Below are positions 8,937 through 17,333 of a DNA stretch of 64,000 nucleotides, one piece after another. Below the pieces are notes generated by a model. It saw only the letters and a program-made list of their open reading frames with translations, was not told the origin of the DNA and made no database searches. The DNA comes from Owenweeksia sp965229445 (GTDB lineage Bacteria; Bacteroidota; Bacteroidia; Flavobacteriales; Schleiferiaceae). The stretch lies in NCBI GenBank assembly GCA_965229445.1, contig OZ245876.1, positions 372,001 to 436,000 of the forward strand, written 5' to 3'. The translations under genes were made by a program, and so were the position numbers. Numbering within the stretch: position 1 is the first letter of the stretch; every line of letters starts with the position of its first letter.

Positions 8937-10218
8937 TGTACGATGTCAGGACATCCTTTACAGTTGTGTCAAGACATCCTTTACACTTTCGAAGGTATGC
9001 TTCTCACTTTTTGATTACAATAATACACGTCTTTTTTGTTGCGATTATTTCCATTTCTTAGAGCAATTACCTGCCCTGCTAGTCCTTCTCCGATATAATA
9101 GGGTTTGCTTTGATAATGAATGTATCCTTTTCCGGTCACCTTCAAGAGATGATCATTGATTCCATGTATGCGCTCTGGTGGCCGTTTAGGAAAAGTTTTG
9201 GAACTGATTTGGAACCGCGCGGCAGGTACTTCAAAGTTGATTCCTTCATGTGGCCGATATAGATTATACTTATCTCTCCACGAGTCAAATTCCTGTTGAC
9301 AGTGGGCGTAATTTTTAAAACTGTTATAGAGTAAAAGCTCCTGTTTTAGTGTTTTATGAAAGCGCTCACCCTTCCCTTGTGTTTGTGGATGGTAAGGTCT
9401 TCCATGGATCATTTTTACCCCCAATTGAATCAACCAACTTTCGAGCTTGGTTATCGTTCTTCTTGGGCGATAATAGTCTACATGGGTAGATCCCCAAGGA
9501 GGGCTATTATCACATAGGATTGTATCAGGCAGACCGTACTTCTTAAAGGCGTGCTCTAACCCAAGCTGAACGGTGTTTCCACGTTCATTAGCACAGGCCA
9601 ACAACAGGATATTAAAGCGACTATAATCATCCGTGATGGTCAAAGGGTGGCACCGTTTTTTGTCTGCTAAAGCAAAGTGTCCTTTAAAGTCCATTTGCCA
9701 TAACTCATTGGGTCGTAACCTCTCAAAACGACCCGTCTTTAGCAAAGGTTTATTCTTGCTTTTCTCGGTCAATTGATGTTTGCTGAGAATCCTGTTTATC
9801 GTGCTTAAGGAAGGGATTATATCCAACTTATCTTTGTAATCCCGGTGCAGGAGAGCTTGCAGTTTTTTAGCACCCCAATGAGGTTCCTGAGTCTTCAGTT
9901 TAATAATCAATTCATGAAGGGAAGGTGCCGTAGCGTTTGGTGATTTTTTGGGTCTACGACTTAGCTCATCTAGCCCAGAGTCTCCATCTTTCTTGTAGTT
10001 CTTTAACCACTTGTAACCTGTCGGCCTGGATATCCTAAATCGCTGGCATAATTCAGTGAAGGTCATTCCTCCATTGATGGCCAAATGAACAAATTCTAAC
10101 TTCTCTTCCATTACAGTTGTTTTTTTAAAAGGCATGGCTCTTTTTGAACCAATATTATCAATCAAAAACTGTAAAGGATGTCCTGACACATGTGTAAACT
10201 ATGTGTTGAAACCGAACA
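8937..10218. mobile_element. Complete IS481-family insertion sequence, 1282 bp
   Basis: The element is placed by its flanks: CGGGT occurs directly before (8932-8936) and after (10219-10223), and its ends are TGTACG... and ...CGAACA, the TGT/ACA tips of this group. Removing the element and one CGGGT restores the palindrome seen intact at 27851-27872. Inside lie three copies of a subterminal motif beginning TGTCAGGACATCC: 8944-8965 and 8967-8987 at the left, and an inverted copy at 10167-10188 at the right. The first left copy and the right copy are identical over 22 bp. One uninterrupted transposase gene fills the rest, so the element may be active. Confidence 0.85.
8981..10135 (-). CDS. IS481-family transposase
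   Basis: The 384-residue protein has an N-terminal helix-turn-helix (FTELCQRFRISRPTGYKWL, about residues 23-41), a linker, and an integrase-core domain (rve). The catalytic triad is visible as QMDFKGH (first D), LCDNSPPW (second D) and QGKGERFHKTL (E). The gene is full length and unbroken. The start is set at ATG 10135 (MPFKKT...); the frame extends to a GTG at 10189, but that extension lies over the right subterminal repeat and is unlikely to be coding. The stop falls inside the second left subterminal copy. Confidence 0.92.
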   Translation of the reverse strand: MPFKKTTVMEEKLEFVHLAINGGMTFTELCQRFRISRPTGYKWLKNYKKDGDSGLDELSRRPKKSPNATAPSLHELIIKLKTQEPHWGAKKLQALLHRDYKDKLDIIPSLSTINRILSKHQLTEKSKNKPLLKTGRFERLRPNELWQMDFKGHFALADKKRCHPLTITDDYSRFNILLLACANERGNTVQLGLEHAFKKYGLPDTILCDNSPPWGSTHVDYYRPRRTITKLESWLIQLGVKMIHGRPYHPQTQGKGERFHKTLKQELLLYNSFKNYAHCQQEFDSWRDKYNLYRPHEGINFEVPAARFQISSKTFPKRPPERIHGINDHLLKVTGKGYIHYQSKPYYIGEGLAGQVIALRNGNNRNKKDVYYCNQKVRSIPSKV

Positions 10219-10269
10219 CGGGTGCTGTCCCCGGGCAAAACCTTTGAGGTTTAATAAACCTCAAAGGTT
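10219..10269 (+). repeat. Right half of palindromic repeat A with its 31-bp inverted repeat
   Basis: CGGGTGCTGTCCCC (10219-10232) completes the split palindrome. It is followed by GGGCAA and an inverted repeat: AACCTTTGAGGTTTA at 10239-10253, one base, and its complement at 10255-10269. Apart from the central base it equals the reverse complement of repeat B at 27814-27872. It lies between the convergent epimerase and DUF4296 genes. The remaining spacer to 10454 holds nothing I can identify. Confidence 0.85.
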
Positions 10270-10454
10270 GTCCTCCCTAACGCCATTTTCTCCAAAGCTT
10301 AATTTCTACCACAACCGCGCAACTTTACCCAGTTAGGTTTCTCCGTGGCTAAACCCACCTTCATCCTTTAAAATCAATCTAATCAAACTAGAGTTTTTAG
10401 CAATAACCAATAGCCAGGGGAGAGTATCAGTAGGCCCTAAAGACATTTACCGTC

Positions 10455-10871
10455 CTATTCGTTAGTTTTAGAGCTATCCTCCTCGACCAATCTTTCCCTA
10501 GGTGGACTCTTTTCCAACTTGCTCAAATTCTCAACCACCACCTCGTATATCTTGTTCATCTCACCTGGCCGATTGGTGTAATAGTCAAAACTGTGCTCAA
10601 ACTGCGTAACCGAAATGCCATAACTGTCATAAACTACCCGGTAATAATGCGGCGGCCTCAGGCTATCTCCTAACATATTATCTCCAACCTTGGCCCCTTC
10701 TATTAAATGAATATCAGTTAAAATATGAGCCATGGTATCCGGACTAATAACCTGATCCGAGGGTGGAGGTCCCTCTAAAGAAGGGCCGCATCCTCCCAAA
10801 AAAAGCATCAGTAAAAAACTAGCGATCAAACTCAAGACGTCGCGCTGCACGTTGCTCATGGATTTTGCCAT
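10455..10871 (-). CDS. DUF4296 domain-containing lipoprotein
   Basis: A 138-residue small lipoprotein with signal peptide ending in FLGGC. The mature part matches the DUF4296 family of Bacteroidota (MAHILTDIHLIEGAK, then YYRVVYDSYGISVTQFE and a DYYTNRPGEMNKIYE-type helix). Function is unknown. The start is ATG at 10871 or, with a tighter signal peptide, ATG at 10859. It overlaps the end of pyrC by about 50 bases, so it is the last gene of the GT2-pyrC-DUF4296 unit. Confidence 0.85.
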   Translation of the reverse strand: MAKSMSNVQRDVLSLIASFLLMLFLGGCGPSLEGPPPSDQVISPDTMAHILTDIHLIEGAKVGDNMLGDSLRPPHYYRVVYDSYGISVTQFEHSFDYYTNRPGEMNKIYEVVVENLSKLEKSPPRERLVEEDSSKTNE

Positions 10872-12156
10872 TTTCGTAAACCAAGGTGCCGTTTACCAGA
10901 GTGTGAGTAATTCTGGATCTGAAGGTTACACCCTCAAAGGGAGACCAGCCGCACTTATAAAGAATGTTATCCTTGTTCACGGCCCAGGGTCTGAAAGGAT
11001 CAACCAACACCAGGTCAGCATAGAAACCCTCGCGGACGAACCCCCGGTCCTTTATGCGGAACAAGGTAGCCGGGTTGTGACACATCTTTTGAACCAGTGT
11101 GGTTAATTCCATTTTCTCATCCCTGACAAACTCCATCATTGCCGGTAAAGCATGCTGAACCAATGGTCCGCCACTAGGGGCTTTGGTATAAACCTGTTGC
11201 TTTTCTGCCAGAGTGTGAGGTGCGTGGTCGGTAGCTATAACGTCTATTCGACCATCGAGAACTGCCTTCAGAATCGCTTCACGATCCGTGATTTCCTTCA
11301 CCGCAGGGTTCCATTTAATAAGCGTTCCCTTTTCCATATAATCCTCAGCACTAAACCAGAGGTGATGAACGCAGGCCTCCGCAGTAATTAACTTCTTGTC
11401 AAGCGGTTCATCCGTGAACAGTTCGCATTCCTCTTCAGTACTGATGTGATAAATGTGCAATCGTGTTCCGAATCTTTTTGCTAAATCCACCGCTGTTTTT
11501 GATGAGGTAAGGCAAGCTTCCCTGCTTCTGATTTCGGGGTGGAATTCTATTGGAATATTGTCGCCATATCGATCTTTATACTGCTCAAAATTAAAGGTAA
11601 TGGTTTGCTCGTCTTCACAATGAGTAATCACCGGAACCGGACTCTCCTTAAAAATCCCTTCCAGAGCTTTCAAATCATCAACCAACATATTCCCAGTGCT
11701 GCTTCCCATAAACACCTTAACCCCGGGAATCTTTTTTGGGTCAACCTTTTTAATCTCTTCAAGATTGTCGTTGGAGGCACCCAGGTTAAACGCGTAGTTG
11801 GCATAACTGGATTTAAGAGCAAGACTGTACTTAGACTCCACACCCTTAATGCTTAAAGCCGGTGGTTTGGTATTGGGTTGTTCAATATATGAAGTGATGC
11901 CACCGGCAATTGCCGCAGCGCTTTCCGAAGCGATATTTCCTTTGGCGGTTAAGCCGGGTTCACGGAAATGAACCTGATCATCAATCACCCCCGGTAATAA
12001 AAATCGCCCTTCAGCATCTATTAGCAAAGTATCGCTGTTCTCCTGGCTCAGGTAATTGTCTATCTTGAGAATTCGCTCACCCTCAACTAATACATCTCCC
12101 TCCTTGATGATCCCGTCAGAAACGATACGGGCATTTTTAATAAGAACCCTCTTCAT
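10819..12156 (-). CDS. pyrC: Dihydroorotase
   Basis: The 445-residue protein is a class I-type dihydroorotase of the amidohydrolase superfamily, which closes carbamoyl-aspartate to dihydroorotate in pyrimidine synthesis. Metal ligands are visible: QVHFRE (H63, R65 of the D/Q-x-H-x-R motif), the GVKVFMGSS lysine that is carbamylated in this family, HCED and HIYHIS histidines, and the catalytic IATDHAPHT aspartate near residue 320. It lies 10 bases after the glycosyltransferase gene and overlaps the DUF4296 gene. Confidence 0.95.
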   Translation of the reverse strand: MKRVLIKNARIVSDGIIKEGDVLVEGERILKIDNYLSQENSDTLLIDAEGRFLLPGVIDDQVHFREPGLTAKGNIASESAAAIAGGITSYIEQPNTKPPALSIKGVESKYSLALKSSYANYAFNLGASNDNLEEIKKVDPKKIPGVKVFMGSSTGNMLVDDLKALEGIFKESPVPVITHCEDEQTITFNFEQYKDRYGDNIPIEFHPEIRSREACLTSSKTAVDLAKRFGTRLHIYHISTEEECELFTDEPLDKKLITAEACVHHLWFSAEDYMEKGTLIKWNPAVKEITDREAILKAVLDGRIDVIATDHAPHTLAEKQQVYTKAPSGGPLVQHALPAMMEFVRDEKMELTTLVQKMCHNPATLFRIKDRGFVREGFYADLVLVDPFRPWAVNKDNILYKCGWSPFEGVTFRSRITHTLVNGTLVYENGKIHEQRAARRLEFDR

Positions 12157-12166
12157 GAGCTTGGTT

Positions 12167-12901
12167 TTAGCGGTAACGCTTTAAAATGTTGCGCATCTTA
12201 AGTTGCAAAACACCAAATACGGCTTCTCGAATTATTGATTTCGACATTTTAGAATTGCCGGCAGTTCTTTCGGTAAAGATTACCGGAATCTCCTTTATTT
12301 TAAAACCCAGTTTGTAAGCCACATATTTCATTTCTATTTGAAATGCATATCCAACAAATTTGATCTTATTAAATGGGATCCTTTCCAACACTTCTCTGCG
12401 ATAGCAGATAAATCCGGCCGTGGTATCTTCCACTGGAATACCCAGAATAATTCGCACATATCGGGACGCAAAATAACTCAGTAACACTCTGCTCATCGGC
12501 CAATTAACCACATTTACACCTTTAATGTACCGGGAACCAACCACCACATCATGTTTGTCCTCGATACAAGCGTCTCTCAACCTCATAAGATCATCTGGGT
12601 TGTGGGAAAAATCGGCATCCATTTCAAAGAAAAGTTTGTATTCCGGTTTGCTCAAACCCAGCCTGAATCCGTCCAGATACGCTGTGCCCAAACCTTGCTT
12701 TCCTTTTCTTTGTAACAGGTGTAATCTACCTGCATATGCTTCTTCTTGTAATCTTTTTACAATCTCAGCTGTGCCATCTGGAGACCCGTCATCTACGATC
12801 AGAACATGAAAGTCATGTTCAAGACTAAATACCCTGGCCAGGATGGCCTCGATATTCTCCTTTTCGTTATAAGTGGGTATTACTACTAGTGAATCTGACA
12901 A
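12167..12901 (-). CDS. GT2 glycosyltransferase, polyprenol-phosphate mannose synthase-like
   Basis: The 244-residue protein has the dolichol-phosphate mannosyltransferase DPM1 layout without membrane segments: VVIPTYNEKENI at the N-terminus, VDDGSPDGT, the DADFSH (DxD) motif near residue 95, and a VGSRY segment. Such enzymes load a sugar from a nucleotide donor onto undecaprenyl or dolichyl phosphate for glycan assembly at the membrane. The start is TTG at 12901, as no in-frame ATG occurs upstream. It is the first gene of a three-gene unit. Confidence 0.9.
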   Translation of the reverse strand: MSDSLVVIPTYNEKENIEAILARVFSLEHDFHVLIVDDGSPDGTAEIVKRLQEEAYAGRLHLLQRKGKQGLGTAYLDGFRLGLSKPEYKLFFEMDADFSHNPDDLMRLRDACIEDKHDVVVGSRYIKGVNVVNWPMSRVLLSYFASRYVRIILGIPVEDTTAGFICYRREVLERIPFNKIKFVGYAFQIEMKYVAYKLGFKIKEIPVIFTERTAGNSKMSKSIIREAVFGVLQLKMRNILKRYR

Positions 12902-12927
12902 AATATGGGTCAGTTGATGGTAAACGG

Positions 12928-12935
12928 CAAAAATA
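12928..12935 (-). promoter_or_regulatory. -7 box TATTTTTG of the GT2-pyrC unit
   Basis: On the minus strand TATTTTTG matches TAnnTTTG and lies 27 bases before the TTG start. No clear -33 TTG is at the right spacing. Confidence 0.5.
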
Positions 12936-13022
12936 GCTAAACAAATGTCATGCTAAACCTGAACATAAACGCAAATTCGTCTTTGACCGTATGTATTTCT
13001 CAGACAAGCAATAATTAACCTT

Positions 13023-13030
13023 TAGTTTTG
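13023..13030 (+). promoter_or_regulatory. -7 box TAGTTTTG of the histidine kinase
   Basis: TAGTTTTG fits TAnnTTTG and lies 19 bases before the ATG at 13050. No convincing -33 element is seen. Confidence 0.45.
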
Positions 13031-13049
13031 TTTTGACTTATATCGATCT

Positions 13050-14204
13050 ATGGATTTTTACGGACGCAAAAACCTGTGGAAGTTTATTCTTCTAATGTTT
13101 GCCTTTGCCATTGGCGTGCTCACCATTTGGTACACGGAATCTTTTTTAAAGGAGTTGAGAGAACAGGAGGTTAAAAGAGTGGAGCAATTTGCAGACGCTA
13201 ATCGAAATATCCTCAATTCTGCACCAGAAGCAGATGTAACCTTCGAACTCAATATAATTAGTGATAATTCTACCATCCCGATTCTTTTAACCGATGAATC
13301 AGGGAATTTTATTGAAGCGCGAAATATGAACAAGGAACGCCTTATGGCTGATTCCTTATACCTGGAGAGAAAGATAAAAGAAATGAAAGCGGTAGCGGAA
13401 CCAATTCCGGTGATCTTTGGAGACGGTCAGGTTCAGTATATCTATTATCAGAATTCAACTCTTTTAACCAAACTGCGCTACTATCCCATAATCTTACTTT
13501 TGGTGATTGGCCTGTTCGTCGTGATCGCCTATATCGCGTTTAGCAATGCACGAAAAGCTGAGCAGAATCAAGTTTGGAATGGTCTGGCAAAGGAAACCGC
13601 TCATCAAATAGGCACTCCGTTAACCTCATTAATGGGCTGGACAGAATACCTTCGTTCAAAAGGAACGGATGCGGCCATGGTGGAGGAAATGGAAAAGGAT
13701 ATTCAACGCCTGAACACCATCACCGATCGTTTTTCAAAAATCGGATCCAAACCAGCTTTGAGTAGTCATCCAGTGGGACAGATTACCCAGGAATCGGTGC
13801 GTTATCTGCAGGCAAGAAGTCCGGGAAAAATTGAGGTCACGTTTAAGATGCCGGATGCTTTAGCTAGCAAAATGGTTAAACTCAACAAACCGCTGTTCGA
13901 ATGGGTTATTGAGAACCTGGTAAGGAATGCTATAGATGCGATTGGCGAAAGTGGCAAAATAGAAGTAAGGGTAAGTGAATCTCCCAAGAATGTGATAATA
14001 GAGGTTGAGGATACCGGTAAAGGAATACCGGCTAATAAGCAGCGAACTATTTTCAGACCTGGTTTTACCACTAAACTCAGAGGTTGGGGACTAGGATTGA
14101 GTCTTGCCAAACGTATTATTGAAGAATATCATGGTGGCCGCATCTTCGTTGCTCAATCGGAAGTTGGGAAGGGCACAATTTTCCGTATTTTGTTGCGTAA
14201 ATAA
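13050..14204 (+). CDS. Sensor histidine kinase
   Basis: The 384-residue kinase has two membrane helices (about residues 11-28 and 147-167) flanking a roughly 115-residue periplasmic sensor region. Next come a dimerisation domain with phospho-acceptor His185 in KETAHQIGTPLTSL, and an HATPase domain with N box (ENLVRNAIDAI), G1 (DTGKGI), F region (FRPGFTTK) and G2 (GWGLGLSLA). No response regulator is adjacent, so it is an orphan; the stand-alone regulator at 37.5 kb is a possible but unproven partner. The signal is unknown. Confidence 0.92.
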   Translation: MDFYGRKNLWKFILLMFAFAIGVLTIWYTESFLKELREQEVKRVEQFADANRNILNSAPEADVTFELNIISDNSTIPILLTDESGNFIEARNMNKERLMADSLYLERKIKEMKAVAEPIPVIFGDGQVQYIYYQNSTLLTKLRYYPIILLLVIGLFVVIAYIAFSNARKAEQNQVWNGLAKETAHQIGTPLTSLMGWTEYLRSKGTDAAMVEEMEKDIQRLNTITDRFSKIGSKPALSSHPVGQITQESVRYLQARSPGKIEVTFKMPDALASKMVKLNKPLFEWVIENLVRNAIDAIGESGKIEVRVSESPKNVIIEVEDTGKGIPANKQRTIFRPGFTTKLRGWGLGLSLAKRIIEEYHGGRIFVAQSEVGKGTIFRILLRK

Positions 14205-14212
14205 AACCGCTT

Positions 14213-15340
14213 TTGGCCGGAATTTACGTCCATATACCTTACTGCAGAAAGGCTTGTACTTATTGCGATTTTCACTTTTCTACCGTACTCAATAATAAGG
14301 CAGATTTACTGCGCGCTATTGTTAAAGAAATTGAGTTTAGATCAGACTATCTTAAAGGCTTAAAGATTGATTCTATCTATTTTGGAGGGGGCACCCCTTC
14401 GGTGATGACAATCTCCCAAACACGCACTCTGCTTGGACTGTTAACCAGGCAGTACGATATGGCCGAGGATGCTGAAATCACCCTTGAGGCAAATCCGGAT
14501 GATTTAGATAAAGACTATCTGCAAGGATTGTTCGATCTTGGCATTAACCGTCTTTCAATTGGTATCCAGTCTTTTGACGATGAGGTCTTACAATGGATGA
14601 ACCGATCACATGACGCTGTACAAGCACTGGAATGTGTCAGGCTAGCGCAGGAGGTAGGCATATTCAATATCAGTATTGATCTGATTTATGGCATTCCAGG
14701 CAAAGGAAAAGAGTATTGGCAACAACAATTGGATCAGCTCTTGCAGCTGAATGTCCCACATGTTTCTACCTATGCCTTAACGGTGGAAAATGAGACTGTA
14801 TTGAACAATTGGATTAGGAAGGGAATAACTGATCCGCCGGATGAAGAAGAGGCACATCAACAGTTTTTGTTAGGCTCAAAATGGCTTCAGAATGCAGGTT
14901 TTGACCACTATGAAGTCTCAAATTTTGCTAAGCCAGGTTCAAGGGCGGTACACAATTCGGCCTACTGGAAAAGCCAGCCCTATCTGGGCTTGGGGCCGTC
15001 GGCACATTCCTATGATGGTGATTCACGACAGTGGAATGTAAGTAATAATCAGCTTTATCAAAGTGCCATTACCGCTGGAGAACTGAGTTTTGAACGCGAG
15101 GATTTGAGTTTGGCAGATAGACTGAACGAGCGCATTATGACTTCCCTAAGAACCGAGGAAGGTCTAAACTTGAGAGCTGTGGATGAGGATTTTGGGGTTG
15201 ATTTTCGTCAGCATATCCTGGAAGAGGCAGGTTCATTTTTAGAGGAAGGGCGACTGTTGATTGTCGATGATCAATTGGTCATACCCCAGGAACAGCGCTT
15301 TTTCAGCGACGGAATCGCCGCCTCTCTTTTCTATATTTGA
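14213..15340 (+). CDS. hemW: Radical SAM haem chaperone HemW (CPO3-like)
   Basis: The 375-residue protein begins GIYVHIPYCRKACTYCDF, giving the radical SAM cysteines C11, C15 and C18 and the extra downstream cysteine-free HemW pattern. GGGTPS follows near residue 60 and IGIQSFDD near residue 118, both typical of HemW, a haem-binding protein formerly annotated as oxygen-independent coproporphyrinogen oxidase. HemW inserts haem into respiratory proteins, which fits the cytochrome operon elsewhere in the window. The start is TTG at 14213, 8 bases after the kinase gene. Confidence 0.9.
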   Translation: MAGIYVHIPYCRKACTYCDFHFSTVLNNKADLLRAIVKEIEFRSDYLKGLKIDSIYFGGGTPSVMTISQTRTLLGLLTRQYDMAEDAEITLEANPDDLDKDYLQGLFDLGINRLSIGIQSFDDEVLQWMNRSHDAVQALECVRLAQEVGIFNISIDLIYGIPGKGKEYWQQQLDQLLQLNVPHVSTYALTVENETVLNNWIRKGITDPPDEEEAHQQFLLGSKWLQNAGFDHYEVSNFAKPGSRAVHNSAYWKSQPYLGLGPSAHSYDGDSRQWNVSNNQLYQSAITAGELSFEREDLSLADRLNERIMTSLRTEEGLNLRAVDEDFGVDFRQHILEEAGSFLEEGRLLIVDDQLVIPQEQRFFSDGIAASLFYI

Positions 15341-15343
15341 TCC

Positions 15344-16090
15344 ATGCGTATCGAATTAAACCACCGTGGTAAAAATTATTTCACAGACCTTGAAAAAGGA
15401 ATTAGTCTTGCCTCCCCATTAGGCATAGCGGCCGTTGAATTTAAAGCTTGGTCAGTTCCTGATGTGAAGCTTACTCCTGTGACAGCTGGTAACTGGGTGG
15501 GAAGTGTGCGTCAAGGTGCGTCCGTCAATTTCTACAATATAAGCTTAAATCCACATGGCAATGGGACGCATACTGAAGGTCGCGGTCATATTACGCATGA
15601 ACATCACAGCTTAAATCAGAGTCTTAAATCCTTTCATTTTATATGCCGTGTTGTTCGAGTAAACCCATTGAATATCAACGGAGATCAAGTTGTTAGCCTT
15701 GAATCTTTACAAAGTAAATGGCAGCCCGAGGGAGAATCTGCCTTGATATTAGCTACTGGAAAGTACAAACCCGGATATGATTTTTCCGGCACCAATCCAC
15801 CTTATGTTCAGCCTGAATTAATGCAATGGCTTCGTAATAATGGGGTCTCTCATTTTCTCACAGATCTGCCTTCAGTGGACAAGGAAGACGATGGGGGCAA
15901 GCTCAGTGCTCACAATAGCTTCTGGCCTATGGATGATGTTTTTTCAGAGACCGCGAGTATTTCAGAGATGTTAGCCATCCCCTTCAACTTAACGGAGGGT
16001 TTATACCTCTTAAATCTGCAAATTCCGGCATTTGAGAATGATGCCGCTCCCAGTCGGCCGGTAATCTATCCCTTACAAATGAAGATTTGA
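15344..16090 (+). CDS. Cyclase family protein (kynurenine formamidase-like hydrolase)
   Basis: The 248-residue protein fits the cyclase family (PF04199), metal-dependent amidohydrolases such as arylformamidase. The metal motif HGTHxD appears here as NPHGNGTHTEGRGH near residues 68-81, with further HITHEH. LTDLPSVDKEDDGG near residue 180 is also conserved in the family. No tryptophan-degradation gene is nearby, so the substrate is open. The ATG lies 3 bases after hemW, suggesting co-transcription. Confidence 0.82.
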   Translation: MRIELNHRGKNYFTDLEKGISLASPLGIAAVEFKAWSVPDVKLTPVTAGNWVGSVRQGASVNFYNISLNPHGNGTHTEGRGHITHEHHSLNQSLKSFHFICRVVRVNPLNINGDQVVSLESLQSKWQPEGESALILATGKYKPGYDFSGTNPPYVQPELMQWLRNNGVSHFLTDLPSVDKEDDGGKLSAHNSFWPMDDVFSETASISEMLAIPFNLTEGLYLLNLQIPAFENDAAPSRPVIYPLQMKI

Positions 16091-16141
16091 GGCTTTGCCT
16101 TTCTCTTTGAGATTTATCTGCAATTAAACGGGCGAATTTTG

Positions 16142-16149
16142 TAGATTTG
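16142..16149 (+). promoter_or_regulatory. -7 box TAGATTTG of queA
   Basis: TAGATTTG matches TAnnTTTG and lies 38 bases before the queA ATG. The upstream -33 element is unclear. Confidence 0.5.
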
Positions 16150-16187
16150 CCGCCCTTTTATCAATTCAAAATCAAAGCCCGTAAGCT

Positions 16188-17243
16188 ATGAAAATGAAAC
16201 TTTCACACTTCAATTATAAGCTTCCAAAGGAACTTATAGCTGAACGTCCCACCGTACATCGTGACGAGAGCCGCCTAATGGTTGTAGATCGTAAGACAGG
16301 AAAATTCGAACACAAAATGTTTCATGATGTGATCGATTATTTTGACGAGGGAGATACGCTGGTAATGAACAATACCAAGGTTTTTCCTGCTCGCATGTAT
16401 GGCAATAAAGAGAAAACCGGAGCTCGTATAGAGGTGTTTCTCCTACGGGAACTTAATGCTGAGAGTAGATTATGGGATGTTTTGGTGGATCCGGCGCGCA
16501 AAATCAGAATTGGTAACAAGCTGTATTTTGGTGAAGATGATAGTCTGGTAGCGGAGGTAATAGATAATACCACTTCCAGAGGAAGAACCTTGCGTTTCTT
16601 GTTTGACGGCACCTATGAAGAGTTTAGATCTAAACTGGAGGAATTAGGTCAAACACCCCTACCTAAATACATTAACCGTGAACCGGATGAAGAAGATGTA
16701 AACCGGTTTCAGTCTATTTTTGCCAAGCATGAGGGTGCGGTTGCAGCCCCAGTAGCGGGACTACACTTTTCGAAAAACCTAATGAAGCGCCTCGAGATCA
16801 AGGGAATTGATTTTGCGGAGCTTACCTTGCATATTGGTCTGGGTACATTTCGTCCGGTAGAAGTTGAAGACTTAAGCAAGCACAAGATGGACAGCGAGCA
16901 GTTTTGGATCTATGACGACACTGCGAAGAAGGTGAATCGGGCTATCGATAACAAGAAAAAGGTTTGCGCTGTAGGGACTACTTCAATGCGCGCTCTCGAA
17001 AGTTCAGTAAGTACGGATGGTCACCTAAAGCAAGCTGATGGCTGGACAAACAAGTTTATATTTCCACCCTATGATTTCATTGTGGCAGATTGTATGATTA
17101 CGAACCTACATCCACCACAGAGCACGCTCCTAATGATGGCTGCCGCATTTGGCGGTTACGACCTTATGATGGAAGCGTACAAAGTAGCTATCAAAGAAGA
17201 ATACAGATTCCTTAGCTACGGCGATGCGATGTTGATTATTTAA
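16188..17243 (+). CDS. queA: S-adenosylmethionine:tRNA ribosyltransferase-isomerase
   Basis: The 351-residue enzyme transfers the ribosyl part of SAM to 7-aminomethyl-7-deazaguanine at tRNA position 34 to form epoxyqueuosine. Family blocks are clear: YKLPKELIAERP at the N-terminus, VMNNTKVFPAR, PLPKYI, AAPVAGLHF, LHIGLGTFRPV, and TNLHPPQSTLLM near the C-terminus. The next enzyme of this pathway, queG, is in the same window at 56.8 kb. The gene has its own promoter box and terminator. Confidence 0.96.
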   Translation: MKMKLSHFNYKLPKELIAERPTVHRDESRLMVVDRKTGKFEHKMFHDVIDYFDEGDTLVMNNTKVFPARMYGNKEKTGARIEVFLLRELNAESRLWDVLVDPARKIRIGNKLYFGEDDSLVAEVIDNTTSRGRTLRFLFDGTYEEFRSKLEELGQTPLPKYINREPDEEDVNRFQSIFAKHEGAVAAPVAGLHFSKNLMKRLEIKGIDFAELTLHIGLGTFRPVEVEDLSKHKMDSEQFWIYDDTAKKVNRAIDNKKKVCAVGTTSMRALESSVSTDGHLKQADGWTNKFIFPPYDFIVADCMITNLHPPQSTLLMMAAAFGGYDLMMEAYKVAIKEEYRFLSYGDAMLII

Positions 17244-17265
17244 TCAGGCATTCATGATAGTATAC

Positions 17266-17298
17266 AACCGATGGTGAGAAATTGCCATCGGTTTTTTT
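17266..17298 (+). terminator. Intrinsic terminator of queA
   Basis: AACCGATGG at 17266-17274 pairs with CCATCGGTT at 17285-17293 and is followed directly by a run of T. Confidence 0.85.
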
Positions 17299-17333
17299 GT
17301 TCACATCACCATCTGAGCGCAACTTAGATGAGC

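Noticed and set aside
8944..10188. The 22-bp inverted repeats as the ends of the IS481 element
   Set aside because: Flanks of these points show no duplication. The points 8937 and 10218 have TGT...ACA tips, a CGGGT duplication, and restore a known repeat when the element is removed.
10136..10189. N-terminal extension of the transposase to a GTG at 10189
   Set aside because: The extension covers the right subterminal repeat; the ATG at 10135 opens a normal IS481 N-terminus.
11539..11856. Plus-strand frame of about 105 codons inside pyrC
   Set aside because: It is a shadow of the pyrC coding strand with no domain, signal or promoter.
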